Below, piece after piece: positions 8,307-16,571 of a stretch of 64,000 nucleotides of DNA (position 1 is the first letter of the stretch; the number at the start of each line of letters is the position of its first letter). The stretch is from VSJD01 sp041653875. GTDB lineage: Bacteria > Verrucomicrobiota > Kiritimatiellia > JAAZAB01. Position numbers and translations under genes: made by a program. The notes under the pieces were generated by a model. The model was not told the origin of the DNA, ran no database searches, and was given only the letters and a program-made list of their open reading frames with translations. The DNA lies in the NCBI GenBank assembly GCA_041653875.1, contig JBAZEM010000004.1, positions 86,479-150,478 on the forward strand. The letters are read 5' to 3'.

Positions 8307-8410
8307 GTCCGAAGCCAGAATTCAGAAGTCAGAATAAAGATACAATCGATGAGATTTAAATTATGCAGGCCTGTTCGCATGCCATTCTGAATTCTGACTC
8401 CTGTATTCCA
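8307..8410. repeat. Heptameric inverted-arm repeat (CAGAATT / AATTCTG type)
   Basis: The left arm has units CAGAATT, CAGAAGT, CAGAATA. The right arm (8383-8410) is the inverse, ATTCTGA, ATTCTGA, CTCCTGT. It lies between the disordered protein and trxA. Related copies are at 30.9, 50.4 and 60.2 kb. Confidence 0.75.
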
Positions 8411-8439
8411 TTAGATTAAAAATTATAGGAGGCCTTGCC

Positions 8440-8769
8440 ATGTCATCCAACCTGATCGTCAACCTGACTGCCGCCAACTGGGACACGGAAGTGACGAAAG
8501 CGACGGTACCAGTGCTGGTGGATTTTTGGGCCGAATGGTGCGGCCCCTGTAAAATGATCGCCCCGCTCCTCGACGAATTGGCGGGCGAATTGGCCGGCAA
8601 AGTCAAGATTGCCAAAGTCAACGTCGAGGATGGCCAGGACCTGGCCGCCAAATTCCAAATCCACTCCATCCCCACCCTGCTGGTCTTCAAGGCCGGGGTC
8701 GTCCAGGAACAAATGGTCGGCGCCCCGCGCAAAGCCGACCTGAAAACCAAGCTGAGCGCCTACCTGTAG
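8440..8769 (+). CDS. trxA: Thioredoxin
   Basis: The 109-residue single-domain thioredoxin is a cytoplasmic disulfide reductase. The active site WCGPCK (Cys34/Cys37) sits in the usual FWAEWCGPC context, followed by KVNVEDGQDLAAKFQI and the cis-proline loop SIPTLLVF. Length matches the family. A strong ribosome-binding site (AGGAGG) lies 8 bases before ATG 8440. It stands alone, flanked by repeats on both sides. Confidence 0.95.
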   Translation: MSSNLIVNLTAANWDTEVTKATVPVLVDFWAEWCGPCKMIAPLLDELAGELAGKVKIAKVNVEDGQDLAAKFQIHSIPTLLVFKAGVVQEQMVGAPRKADLKTKLSAYL

Positions 8770-8984
8770 GCCGCATTGGAATGAGCGCCGGAATCGCCAC
8801 TGTTCAGCGAATCCACCGCCGGCCATCGGCGGTTCAAACATTTAAGAAACTTGGATTGGAAGCCTGCACATTCCATGGATGGCGGACGGCCACGACCGCC
8901 GGGAACGACGGCGGAGGCCCGTCGCCCTATCACAAAACAAAGTTGTTTATTCATAAACACTTGTGTTTCCATCTGCGTTTCAAG
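8770..8984. other. Intergenic stretch, no gene seen
   Basis: A short ORF overlaps this stretch but has no recognisable features. A CCGCCGGCCATCGGCGG palindrome near 8816 lies a few bases after trxA and could act as its terminator, although no T tract follows. Confidence 0.4.
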
Positions 8985-9512
8985 TTAGGCGGCCAAAGGC
9001 CGCGACTTTGCCGTTCTCTCGAACGGCGCTACAACGAGCCGGTGTAGTTGCGGTTCGATAGAACCGCTTGCCGCCGTGTGGATTGAAATTCCTTAACATC
9101 GAGTTAGGCCCCGCAACGGGGCGGCTTTTCATAACGCCCGGTGAGGGCACCGGGCCTACAGTATTGTAGGCCGGGTCCCCTGACCCGGCGGGTTTGGATT
9201 TCCTATACATCAAGTTAGGCCCCGTAGCGGGGCGATTTTTTTCATGTAGAGCCGACTTTATGTCGGCTATCTTCGCACAGAATAGCCGGTCTGAAACCGG
9301 CTCTACATCGGTTTGTCCGCCGTAGGCGGATCCGCCTCTGGCGGAAATTTCCTATGCATTCAAATTAGGCCCCCAAAAGCGGGGCGGACTCTTATAGCCG
9401 CGGCGGTAACGCCGTGGCCGCCGAAGAATCCACGCCGTCACCTGCCCGCAGTGCTACGCACAGCATTGCGGGCGGGCCGGCGCGGCTACGAAAAGCAATT
9501 TCCTATTAGATC
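8985..9512. repeat. Mosaic of hairpin modules joined by a common linker (array A)
   Basis: In order: GGCGGCCAAAGGCCGC, the facing hairpins GCCGTTCTCTCGAACGGC and GCGGTTCGATAGAACCGC, linker TTCCTTAACATCGAGTTAGG, GCCCCGCAACGGGGC, a nested CCGGTGAGGGCACCGG/CCGGGTCCCCTGACCCGG module, linker, GCCCCGTAGCGGGGC followed by a T run, a TAGAGCCGAC...CCGGCTCTA module, GGCGGATCCGCC, linker, then a TAGCCGCGGCGG module. The GCCCCGC hairpin plus T run resembles an intrinsic terminator. The same modules, in different selections, recur in arrays at about 18.4, 21.3, 26.1, 27.1, 46 and 48.7 kb. Confidence 0.85.
9441..9476. repeat. 36-bp palindromic module, filled site 2 (reverse orientation)
   Basis: It reads CCTGCCCGCAGTGCT...ATTGCGGGCGGG, the reverse of the copies at 2199 and 30934. 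It sits between CACGCCGTCA and CCGGCGCGGCTAC; in the array at 27222-27246 those flanks are directly joined (junction 27235/27236). Confidence 0.8.
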
Positions 9513-9691
9513 GAGTTGCTGGTGTGGCGCGATGTTCGGCAAATCCTCGGCGCGCCGGGCACGGTTTTCGGCGTCGCCGGATATGGCGGGGCAACCGCAT
9601 GGGAGGCGCGGCGGCACCGGCCCAGGTCCTGCGAACGATTCGCCGCAGCACAGGGACGTCATGAAATCGTGGCCGTTTGGTGAGTTTGCAT

Positions 9692-9720
9692 TTGACATCC
9701 TGCCGGCATTATATTATTTA
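9692..9720 (+). promoter_or_regulatory. Possible sigma-70 type promoter for the pseudokinase gene
   Basis: A perfect TTGACA (9692-9697) is followed after 17 bases by TATTTA (9715-9720), in a very AT-rich patch unusual for this DNA. A better TATAAT at 9719 is 21 bases from the -35, too far. The start codon is 9764. Confidence 0.4.
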
Positions 9721-9763
9721 TAATAATATCAGATTCGGTTCCCGAAAATTTACCGGGGCAAAC

Positions 9764-12700
9764 ATGACTGCAACCAATCAAGCCGACATCATATCCGATC
9801 TCCAGCGCCTCAATGTATTTGACCGCCTCACGCCTTATGGCCATCAACAATTGGCGCCTACCTTCAAGGGATGGCACAAAGGACTGCGACGCCAAGTCAT
9901 TATCCGGCTACTGCCCGTCCCCAGAAAGGCAATGGATGCGATGCAACGGCGGGAATTGAATGCGCTGGCCAATCGAATTATCCATTTTCACCATCAGGGC
10001 ATTTTAAAATGGCTTGAATTCGAAGAGATCGCGTTACATCACGATAGATTCTATTGTCTGATTAGCGAATGGTTTTCGGACGAATCGTTAAAGGACTGGT
10101 TGATACAATACGGGCCCTTGAGCGAAGAAAACGCCATTTTAACGGCCAAGCATGTTGCGCCGGGCCTGGCCCATTATTGGCACCGTTGTCATATTGCGCA
10201 CGGCAATCTTAAACCGGGGAACATCCTCATTAACAGCGAAGGCAAGCTCAGGGTCGACAAGTTCGGCTTGACGACATTACTGACATTGATGCGCGAGGAT
10301 GTGGGTGTCGGCACCCCGGCTTTCATGGCGCCGGAATTGATAACCGAGGGCGCCACGCCGAACGATCTGTCCGATATTTATGCCTTGGGCACAACGCTTT
10401 CCTGCCTTTTGACAGGCTTGCTTGGATCCGCGCAAAGCGAAAGCCATATGCAGACAAATCCCCCCCTGCGCACACCCTTGTCGCGCGAGATGGACGAGAT
10501 AATTCGTCACATGACCGCCGCGCGACCGCAAGACCGTTTTTCATCATGGGAAGCCGTCCGTGAAGCAATCCAGCGATATGCGCAATCGCACGCAATAAGT
10601 TCCGGCCAGAGCCGGAAAATACAGCCGATAAGAATACCGATAGGCGGCAAGAACTTGACTGGAATGTTCGGCGCCGCCAACAGCACGGATGCCAAGGATG
10701 CCGGGGTTTCCAAGGCATCCACGCATATTATACCGGCGCCGCCGAGAATGACGCCCAAGATAAAAGCGCCCATCGCCTACTCGCCCGTTCAACACAACGA
10801 AAAGCGGATTCTTCCACAAAATAAATTATCGATCGTGGCGGCGGCAGCGTGCCTGGTATTGATTGGCGCAATCACAATGTGGGCTTTGCACGCCGCGAGA
10901 AACGCCGACGCTCCGAAACCGTTGCATGCGCGGAATGCGCCGGCGCATTCGCGGGACATGCCATTGGCGGGAAACGACGACTGGGACAGCCTGCCGGACG
11001 GCGCCGGAAGGTTGTCAACATCGTCTCGCCAGGCGCTCGCCATCCGAACCGCCGCTCCGGCAACAAACGCGCCTCTCACAGATGCCGAAACGGACACGTC
11101 CAAGACGGGGGCGACGCCGCAAATGCTGTTGGCGCGGGACGAGACAAACGCCGACGTAAAAGCGGCCCAAGCGAAAAGCGAGGAAACGGGCCCCAACGAA
11201 TCCGCATCCGCCGGGCGATTGTCGCAATCCGGGACAATCGATCACGCGGAAGAAGGGCGCGTTTCGGACCAGCCGATTCAACAATTGTCGCCGCCATCAC
11301 CGTCCTTTTTAAGCCAACCCGTCAAGGGTGATAACCAGGAAAATTTATCCGCCCGAATTCAAGCCCCGTCCGTTGCCGGCAAAACCACCGACGCTTCGCG
11401 CGTTGCCGCGCCGGGAGACGGAACGGCAGATCGCAAACTGGCTGTGTTATTGAAGGAAGCGGAAACGGGCGACGTCGAAGTCCAGTGCACATTGGGCGAT
11501 TATTACGCCTCCATTAACGACCAGGTGAGCGCATTCAAATGGTATCAGCGGGCGGCGGAGGGCAATTTGGCGCGGGCGCTTTGCAAATATGGCGATTGTT
11601 TAATGACCGGCAGAGGGACCAGGACGGATGAGTTGGCGGCAATTGAGGCGTATAAGAAGGCGGCCGAGCAACACGACGAGTTTGCGCAATATAAATTGGC
11701 CGACTGTTATCTCAAGGGGCGCTACGTGCCCCGGAACCCGCGAATGGCCGTCCAGCTGTTTCAAAGCGCGGCCAGCAACAACCACGCGGAAGCTTGGTAT
11801 TACTTGGGCGCTTGCGCGCTGGATGGAACCGGCATGATCAAAAGCCCCAAACAGGCGCTGGCCTATTTCAACAAGGCCGCCGAGTTGAATTATAGTCCGG
11901 CCTATTGCCGGATGGCGGCCGCCTATGCGGAAGGATTGTTCGGCAAGACCAACCAGGCAATGGCATTGACAATGTACACGAAAGCGGCCGAGATGAATAA
12001 CATCGAGGCCCAAGGCAAACTGGTAACATATTATCTTTCCAACAAAAAGAATGCGACCCAGGAAAGGGATGGCGCGGAGCTGAACCGGTGGTTAAAATCC
12101 GCGGTGACAAACACGCTCGACGCGGCCGGCAACGACGACAAAAAAATATTGGTCAGGTTATACGTGATCTATGGCGATTGTCTGACGGACGGCCTGTTCA
12201 TGCGGAAGGACTTGTATGAGGCCGCGATTTGGTATGAAAAAGCGGCCAGGGCAAAAGACCTCGACGCATTATATAAATACGGCTTATGCCTGCTCAACGG
12301 AACGGGTGTTCAAAAAGACGAAACCGAGGCCTTTAACTTATTTATACGCGCCACCGCGCAAAACCATGCCAAAAGCGCATGGCTGGCGGGGGAATGCTGC
12401 CTGGACGGACGGGGAGTCAATCAAGACAGCATACAGGCGGCAAAATGGTTCATCAAAGCCGCCAATCAAAACGTGCCGGAAGCGCAATATCGGATGGGGG
12501 AGTGTTGCATGGATGGCAATGGAGTTACGGCCAACGCACAGGACGCTTTTTTATGGTTCCTAAAATCGGCCGAGGCGGGATATGAGCCGGCCATCGAAAA
12601 AGTCATTGAATGCTATCAAAAGGGCATAGGCGCTAAAAAAAGCAAGTCGAACGCCATGGCGTGGCACAGCAAATTGTTAAAAAGCGAAAAAGCGAAGTAA
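9764..12700 (+). CDS. Membrane-anchored pseudokinase with Sel1 repeats
   Basis: The 978-residue protein has an N-terminal Ser/Thr-kinase fold (about 16-275), one membrane helix (about 355-377, LSIVAAAACLVLIGAITMW), a low-complexity linker and about ten Sel1/TPR-like repeats (about 555-970, e.g. AEGNLARALCKYGDC, AAEQHDEFAQYKLADC). The kinase part keeps APELI, the DIYALG segment and the final Arg, but the HRD Asp is Asn (HGNLKPGN, N148), the DFG Asp is Lys (DKFG), the VAIK Lys is Arg (VIIR) and no glycine loop is seen. It is therefore probably inactive and acts as a signalling scaffold. Start 9764 (MTATNQ) fits the domain; 29 more upstream codons lack similarity. Confidence 0.85.
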   Translation: MTATNQADIISDLQRLNVFDRLTPYGHQQLAPTFKGWHKGLRRQVIIRLLPVPRKAMDAMQRRELNALANRIIHFHHQGILKWLEFEEIALHHDRFYCLISEWFSDESLKDWLIQYGPLSEENAILTAKHVAPGLAHYWHRCHIAHGNLKPGNILINSEGKLRVDKFGLTTLLTLMREDVGVGTPAFMAPELITEGATPNDLSDIYALGTTLSCLLTGLLGSAQSESHMQTNPPLRTPLSREMDEIIRHMTAARPQDRFSSWEAVREAIQRYAQSHAISSGQSRKIQPIRIPIGGKNLTGMFGAANSTDAKDAGVSKASTHIIPAPPRMTPKIKAPIAYSPVQHNEKRILPQNKLSIVAAAACLVLIGAITMWALHAARNADAPKPLHARNAPAHSRDMPLAGNDDWDSLPDGAGRLSTSSRQALAIRTAAPATNAPLTDAETDTSKTGATPQMLLARDETNADVKAAQAKSEETGPNESASAGRLSQSGTIDHAEEGRVSDQPIQQLSPPSPSFLSQPVKGDNQENLSARIQAPSVAGKTTDASRVAAPGDGTADRKLAVLLKEAETGDVEVQCTLGDYYASINDQVSAFKWYQRAAEGNLARALCKYGDCLMTGRGTRTDELAAIEAYKKAAEQHDEFAQYKLADCYLKGRYVPRNPRMAVQLFQSAASNNHAEAWYYLGACALDGTGMIKSPKQALAYFNKAAELNYSPAYCRMAAAYAEGLFGKTNQAMALTMYTKAAEMNNIEAQGKLVTYYLSNKKNATQERDGAELNRWLKSAVTNTLDAAGNDDKKILVRLYVIYGDCLTDGLFMRKDLYEAAIWYEKAARAKDLDALYKYGLCLLNGTGVQKDETEAFNLFIRATAQNHAKSAWLAGECCLDGRGVNQDSIQAAKWFIKAANQNVPEAQYRMGECCMDGNGVTANAQDAFLWFLKSAEAGYEPAIEKVIECYQKGIGAKKSKSNAMAWHSKLLKSEKAK

Positions 12701-12728
12701 ACGCATCGCAAGGACAAGAAGAAACGCT

Positions 12729-13550
12729 ATGAAAATCGAAGAACTCCCGCAAAGATTGGAGCGGCAACTGGCCGCCGTAAAACGATTAAACCGCTGGGTA
12801 CTGCTTGGCATTGTCTTGGCCGCGCTGGGCGCTTACACCTTGGGTTGCAACCGTTCCAACCAGCCCAAACAGAGGATCATCCGCGCCCATGCGTTCATTC
12901 TCGAGGATTCGAGCGGCCAGATACAGGCCCGCTTGACTTTGGACAAGGATGGGAGTCCGACACTGCAAATGTGGGACGAACATGGCAAGCCACGCACGCA
13001 GTTGAGCGCGCGCGCCGGCTTGCAAATGCGAGGCGAAAACGGTTCTCCCCGCGCCCAGCTGAATGTTGACAAGAACGGATGCCCGGCATTATTCATGTGC
13101 GACAAGAAAGGCCGGCCCCGCGCGCAACTTAACGTGGACAAGGATGAAATTCCCCTGCTGATTATGTCCGACAATAGTGGCATTAACCGCGCCGAGATGA
13201 CCTTAAACAAGGACGGAAGCCCGGCATTATTCATGTATGACGAACAGGGCAAAAAACGCGTTCAAATGACCATGGACAAGAGCGGCGCCCCGGGGCTGTT
13301 TATCAGCGACGCACAGGGGAAACAACGCGTCCAGTTGGGCATGGACAAGAGCGGCGCCCCGGGGCTGTTTATCAGCGACGCACAGGGGAAACAACGCGTT
13401 CAAATGACCATGGACAAGAACGGCGCCCCGGGGCTGTTTATCAACGACAGCCAGGGAAAACAACGCGTCCAGTTGGGCATGGACAAGGAAGGCAATCCGG
13501 GACTGGGATTGTTCAACGCGCTTGGCGAGTTCATCTGGACTGCGCCCTGA
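12729..13550 (+). CDS. Membrane-anchored beta-repeat protein of unknown function
   Basis: The 273-residue protein has one N-terminal membrane helix (about 25-43, WVLLGIVLAALGAYTLG) with a Cys just after it, then about ten repeats of roughly 20-23 residues of the type MDKSGAPGLFISDAQGKQRV. The pattern (D-G-x-P-x-L-x-[IM]-x-D-x-x-G-x-x-R) suggests a beta-solenoid or beta-meander outside the membrane. Such repeat proteins are widespread hypotheticals. It starts 28 bases after the pseudokinase, in the same direction, so the two are probably cotranscribed and may work together. The last repeats are near-identical at DNA level. Confidence 0.75.
   Translation: MKIEELPQRLERQLAAVKRLNRWVLLGIVLAALGAYTLGCNRSNQPKQRIIRAHAFILEDSSGQIQARLTLDKDGSPTLQMWDEHGKPRTQLSARAGLQMRGENGSPRAQLNVDKNGCPALFMCDKKGRPRAQLNVDKDEIPLLIMSDNSGINRAEMTLNKDGSPALFMYDEQGKKRVQMTMDKSGAPGLFISDAQGKQRVQLGMDKSGAPGLFISDAQGKQRVQMTMDKNGAPGLFINDSQGKQRVQLGMDKEGNPGLGLFNALGEFIWTAP
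13272..13478 (+). repeat. Near-identical 69-bp tandem repeats inside the beta-repeat gene
   Basis: Three units start at 13272, 13341 and 13410, each 69 bp (23 codons). The first two share about 59 identical bases. Ends alternate between Gln-Leu-Gly and Gln-Met-Thr codons, so a two-unit block was probably duplicated recently. Confidence 0.9.
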
Positions 13551-13632
13551 AGACAATCAACCGCCACAGGCGAACAAGCCACAATCCGTCAGCTGACGGA
13601 CTGACACTTTCCGCTATACCGGTTGCATATGC

Positions 13633-13709
13633 TGGTGCGCCTGGCGGGGATCGAACCCACAACCTTCGGCTTCGGAGGCCGACACTCTATCCAATTGAGC
13701 TACAGGCGC
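13633..13709 (-). tRNA. tRNA-Arg (anticodon CCG)
   Basis: The reverse strand folds as a cloverleaf: acceptor GCGCCTG pairs with CAGGCGC, D arm AGCTC...GAGT-type, anticodon stem TCGGC/GCCGA with loop CTCCGAA giving anticodon CCG, and T arm GTGGGTTCGATCCCC-type. The discriminator is A and CCA is encoded (bases 13633-13635). It reads CGG codons. Confidence 0.95.
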
Positions 13710-13718
13710 TTTTGGCAT

Positions 13719-13772
13719 GGTTCAAGGTTCTTGGTTCACGGTAAACGTGGAACCCTTGAACCACTGAACCTT
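13719..13772. repeat. Heptameric inverted-arm repeat (GGTTCAA / TTGAACC)
   Basis: Left units are GGTTCAA, GGTTCTT, GGTTCAC. The right arm is their inverse, with AACCCTT, GAACCAC, TGAACCT. It is placed immediately upstream of tRNA-Arg. Confidence 0.75.
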
Positions 13773-13829
13773 TAAAACCTCGTCAATGTATCCGTCCCCC
13801 ACTTTCTTGACAAGGGATTTATTTATCAT

Positions 13830-13914
13830 TGCGGATTTCTGATTTTTGATTTTCGATTATCAGCATCGGACTTCGGCATGAAAATCCGCAATCTAAAATC
13901 GACAATCCGAAATT
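13830..13914. repeat. Heptameric inverted-arm repeat (TTCTGAT / ATCAGAA type) before mutS
   Basis: Left units are GCGGATT, TCTGATT, TTTGATT, TTCGATT. The right arm reads AAAATCC, GCAATCT, AAAATCG, ACAATCC, GAAATTT. Related copies lie at 49.8, 56.8 and 62.4 kb. Confidence 0.75.
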
Positions 13915-13953
13915 TGCTATATTTTTCGCGCGAAAAATATATAGTATGCCTCC

Positions 13954-16494
13954 ATGAGCGATCCCCTTACTCCCATGATGATCCAGTATCGGCGGATAAA
14001 GGCCGAATTGCCGCCCGGCACGATTCTCTTTTTCCGGCTGGGCGATTTCTACGAGATGTTTTTCGAGGACGCCGTCGAGGCCGCGCGCATTCTGGACATC
14101 GCGCTCACCAAACGCCAGAAAGCGCCCATGTGCGGGGTGCCGCATCATGCTTACGAGATATACCTGGCGCGGCTGATCCGCGCCGGCAAAAAAGTGGCCG
14201 TCTGCGACCAGGTCGAAGATCCCGCCGACGCCAAGGGGATCGTCCGGCGCGAGGTGACCGGCATTCTGACCCCGGGCGCCGTGCTGACCGATCAAATCCT
14301 CGACCGCAACCGCAACAATTACCTGGCCGGTCTTTACGAAACCGGCGGGATTTTCGGCCTGGCCCTGCTGGACCTCTCCACGGGTTCCTTTCAGGCGGAA
14401 GAATCTTGCGACCTGGAGGCGCTCCGCGACAACCTGCTCCGGCTCGCGCCCACCGAATGCGTTTTGCCCGCCGAAGCCGCCCGCGATCCGGCCTCATCTT
14501 TGCGCACACTCTTGAATCAGCTTCCGGCGCTCATGGTAAGCCCGCACGACGACTGGACCTTCGAATACGAGACGGCCCACGACACGCTCCTGCGCCATTT
14601 TAAGGTGCAGTCCCTGGAGTGTTTCGGAGCCGAGGGCCATCCGGCCATCGTTGGGGCGGCCGGCGGCATAGTGCATTACCTCGGCAATGCGTTACATCGC
14701 AATCTGGCGCATGTCCAACGCTTGTTTATCCGGAATCCCGGCGATTTTCTGATCATGGACGAGGCCACGCGCAGCAACCTGGACCTGGTCGCTTCCCGAA
14801 GTCTGCCTTCGGTGTCATCGCCCGACGGCGCCGGTCGCGATCGCGGCACAGTCACGACACTTCTGGGAGTGTTGGACAGCACCAAGACCCCCATGGGCGG
14901 CCGGCTTCTGCGCGAATGGGTATTGCGTCCTTTGACCCGTCTCGAAGCCATCCGGGACCGCCTCGACGCCGTCGAGCACTTTTGCAAGACCCGGGCGCTC
15001 CTGCGCGACTTGCGCGAGGCCCTGGCGCAAGTGCGCGACATGGAGCGCATTATGGCGCGCCTGGGCGCCGGCAACGGCAATGCCCGGGATGTCCGCGCGC
15101 TGGCGCAATCGCTGACCGCCCTGCCGACGGTCCGAAACCTCGCGGCCGATTCCCCCGTTCGATCACTGGCGGCCCTGGGTCACACCATTCTGCCCCAACC
15201 CGAGCTGGTGGCCCTGGTAGAACAAGCCATTGTCGATGAGCCGCCGATCGGCATTAAGGAAGGAGGCCTGATCCGGCACGGCTACCACGCCGAACTGGAT
15301 ACCCTGCGCGATGCCGCCACACAGGGCCGCAACTGGCTGGCCGAATACCAGGCCAAGGAGCAAGAACGCACCGGCATCAAGACGCTCAAGGTTCGGCATA
15401 ACAAAATATTCGGCTACTATATCGAGGTTTCCAAAGGCCAGGCCGCCAATGTTCCGGCCGATTATGCCCGCAAACAGACCTTAGTCAACGCCGAGCGCTT
15501 CATCACGCCCGAACTGAAGACCTACGAGACAAAAATTTTCGGCGCCCAGGATCGCGCCATGGCGCTGGAATATGACCTCTTCCTGGAAATCCGCGCCACC
15601 CTCGTGCAGGCCACGGAATCCATCCAGGCCTCGGCCCAAGCCCTGGCGCAGTTGGATGTCCTGGCCGCCCTGGCGGACCGGGCACTGGCCTTGCGTTACG
15701 CGCGGCCGGTTATGACCGAGAGTGACGCCTTGACCATCAAGGACGGACGCCATCCGGTAGTCGAGCAAATGCCAAATGCGGACCGCTTTGTGCCCAACGA
15801 CACCCTGCTCGATGGCGGCGAAAACAGGGAGATCATTATCACCGGCCCAAACATGGCCGGGAAATCAACCTATATCCGCCAGGTTGCCCTGATTGTAATC
15901 ATGGCGCAAATGGGGTCATTTGTGCCGGCGCTCTCCGCCGAAATCGGCATCGTGGACCGGGTCTTCACGCGTGTGGGCGCCAGCGACGACCTGGCGCGCG
16001 GGCGCAGTACTTTTATGGTGGAAATGCAGGAAACCGCCAACATCCTGAACAACGCCACGGCCAACAGCCTCATCGTGCTCGACGAGATCGGCCGCGGCAC
16101 GAGCACCTTTGACGGCATCAGCATTGCCTGGGCCGTGGCCGAGCACCTGCACGGAACGGTCAAGGCCAAGACCCTCTTCGCCACGCATTTCCATGAACTC
16201 ACCGACCTGGCCATGACCCTGCATGGCGTGAAAAACTACAACGTGCTCGTCCGCGAGCAGGCCGACGGCATCGTCTTTATCCGCAAAATCGTGCCCGGCG
16301 GCGCCGACAAGAGTTACGGGATTCAAGTGGCCCGCCTGGCCGGTCTGCCCCAAACAGTTGTGGACCGCGCCCGGGAAATTCTGCTCAACCTGGAAGAGGG
16401 TGAATTCGGCGAAGCCGGTCAACCGAAGCTGGCGCGCCATCGTCTGCGCAAGGATAAAAACCACCCCGGCCAGATGGCGTTGTTTGAGGTCTGA
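13954..16494 (+). CDS. mutS: DNA mismatch repair ATPase MutS
   Basis: The 846-residue protein recognises mismatches and recruits MutL. The N-terminal mismatch-binding Phe-x-Glu motif is present in GDFYEMFFEDA. Walker A is TGPNMAGKST (about 631-640), Walker B is LIVLDEIGRGTSTFDG (about 705-720), followed by the ATHFHELT signature. Length is normal for MutS1. No mutL is in the window. Start 13954 is only a short distance before the conserved N-terminal motifs. No clear ribosome-binding site is present because a heptameric repeat lies just upstream. Confidence 0.97.
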   Translation: MSDPLTPMMIQYRRIKAELPPGTILFFRLGDFYEMFFEDAVEAARILDIALTKRQKAPMCGVPHHAYEIYLARLIRAGKKVAVCDQVEDPADAKGIVRREVTGILTPGAVLTDQILDRNRNNYLAGLYETGGIFGLALLDLSTGSFQAEESCDLEALRDNLLRLAPTECVLPAEAARDPASSLRTLLNQLPALMVSPHDDWTFEYETAHDTLLRHFKVQSLECFGAEGHPAIVGAAGGIVHYLGNALHRNLAHVQRLFIRNPGDFLIMDEATRSNLDLVASRSLPSVSSPDGAGRDRGTVTTLLGVLDSTKTPMGGRLLREWVLRPLTRLEAIRDRLDAVEHFCKTRALLRDLREALAQVRDMERIMARLGAGNGNARDVRALAQSLTALPTVRNLAADSPVRSLAALGHTILPQPELVALVEQAIVDEPPIGIKEGGLIRHGYHAELDTLRDAATQGRNWLAEYQAKEQERTGIKTLKVRHNKIFGYYIEVSKGQAANVPADYARKQTLVNAERFITPELKTYETKIFGAQDRAMALEYDLFLEIRATLVQATESIQASAQALAQLDVLAALADRALALRYARPVMTESDALTIKDGRHPVVEQMPNADRFVPNDTLLDGGENREIIITGPNMAGKSTYIRQVALIVIMAQMGSFVPALSAEIGIVDRVFTRVGASDDLARGRSTFMVEMQETANILNNATANSLIVLDEIGRGTSTFDGISIAWAVAEHLHGTVKAKTLFATHFHELTDLAMTLHGVKNYNVLVREQADGIVFIRKIVPGGADKSYGIQVARLAGLPQTVVDRAREILLNLEEGEFGEAGQPKLARHRLRKDKNHPGQMALFEV

Positions 16495-16571
16495 CTGTCA
16501 CCGGCTCCTCCCGGTTGTTCGCGAGGCCGGCCAAAAAACTCTTCGCCGGAATCATACGGCTGCTTCCCGTG

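Noticed and set aside
8781..9723. Several ORFs of 65-136 residues in array A
   Set aside because: They consist of palindromic repeat sequence and read through both strands equally; no protein-like composition.
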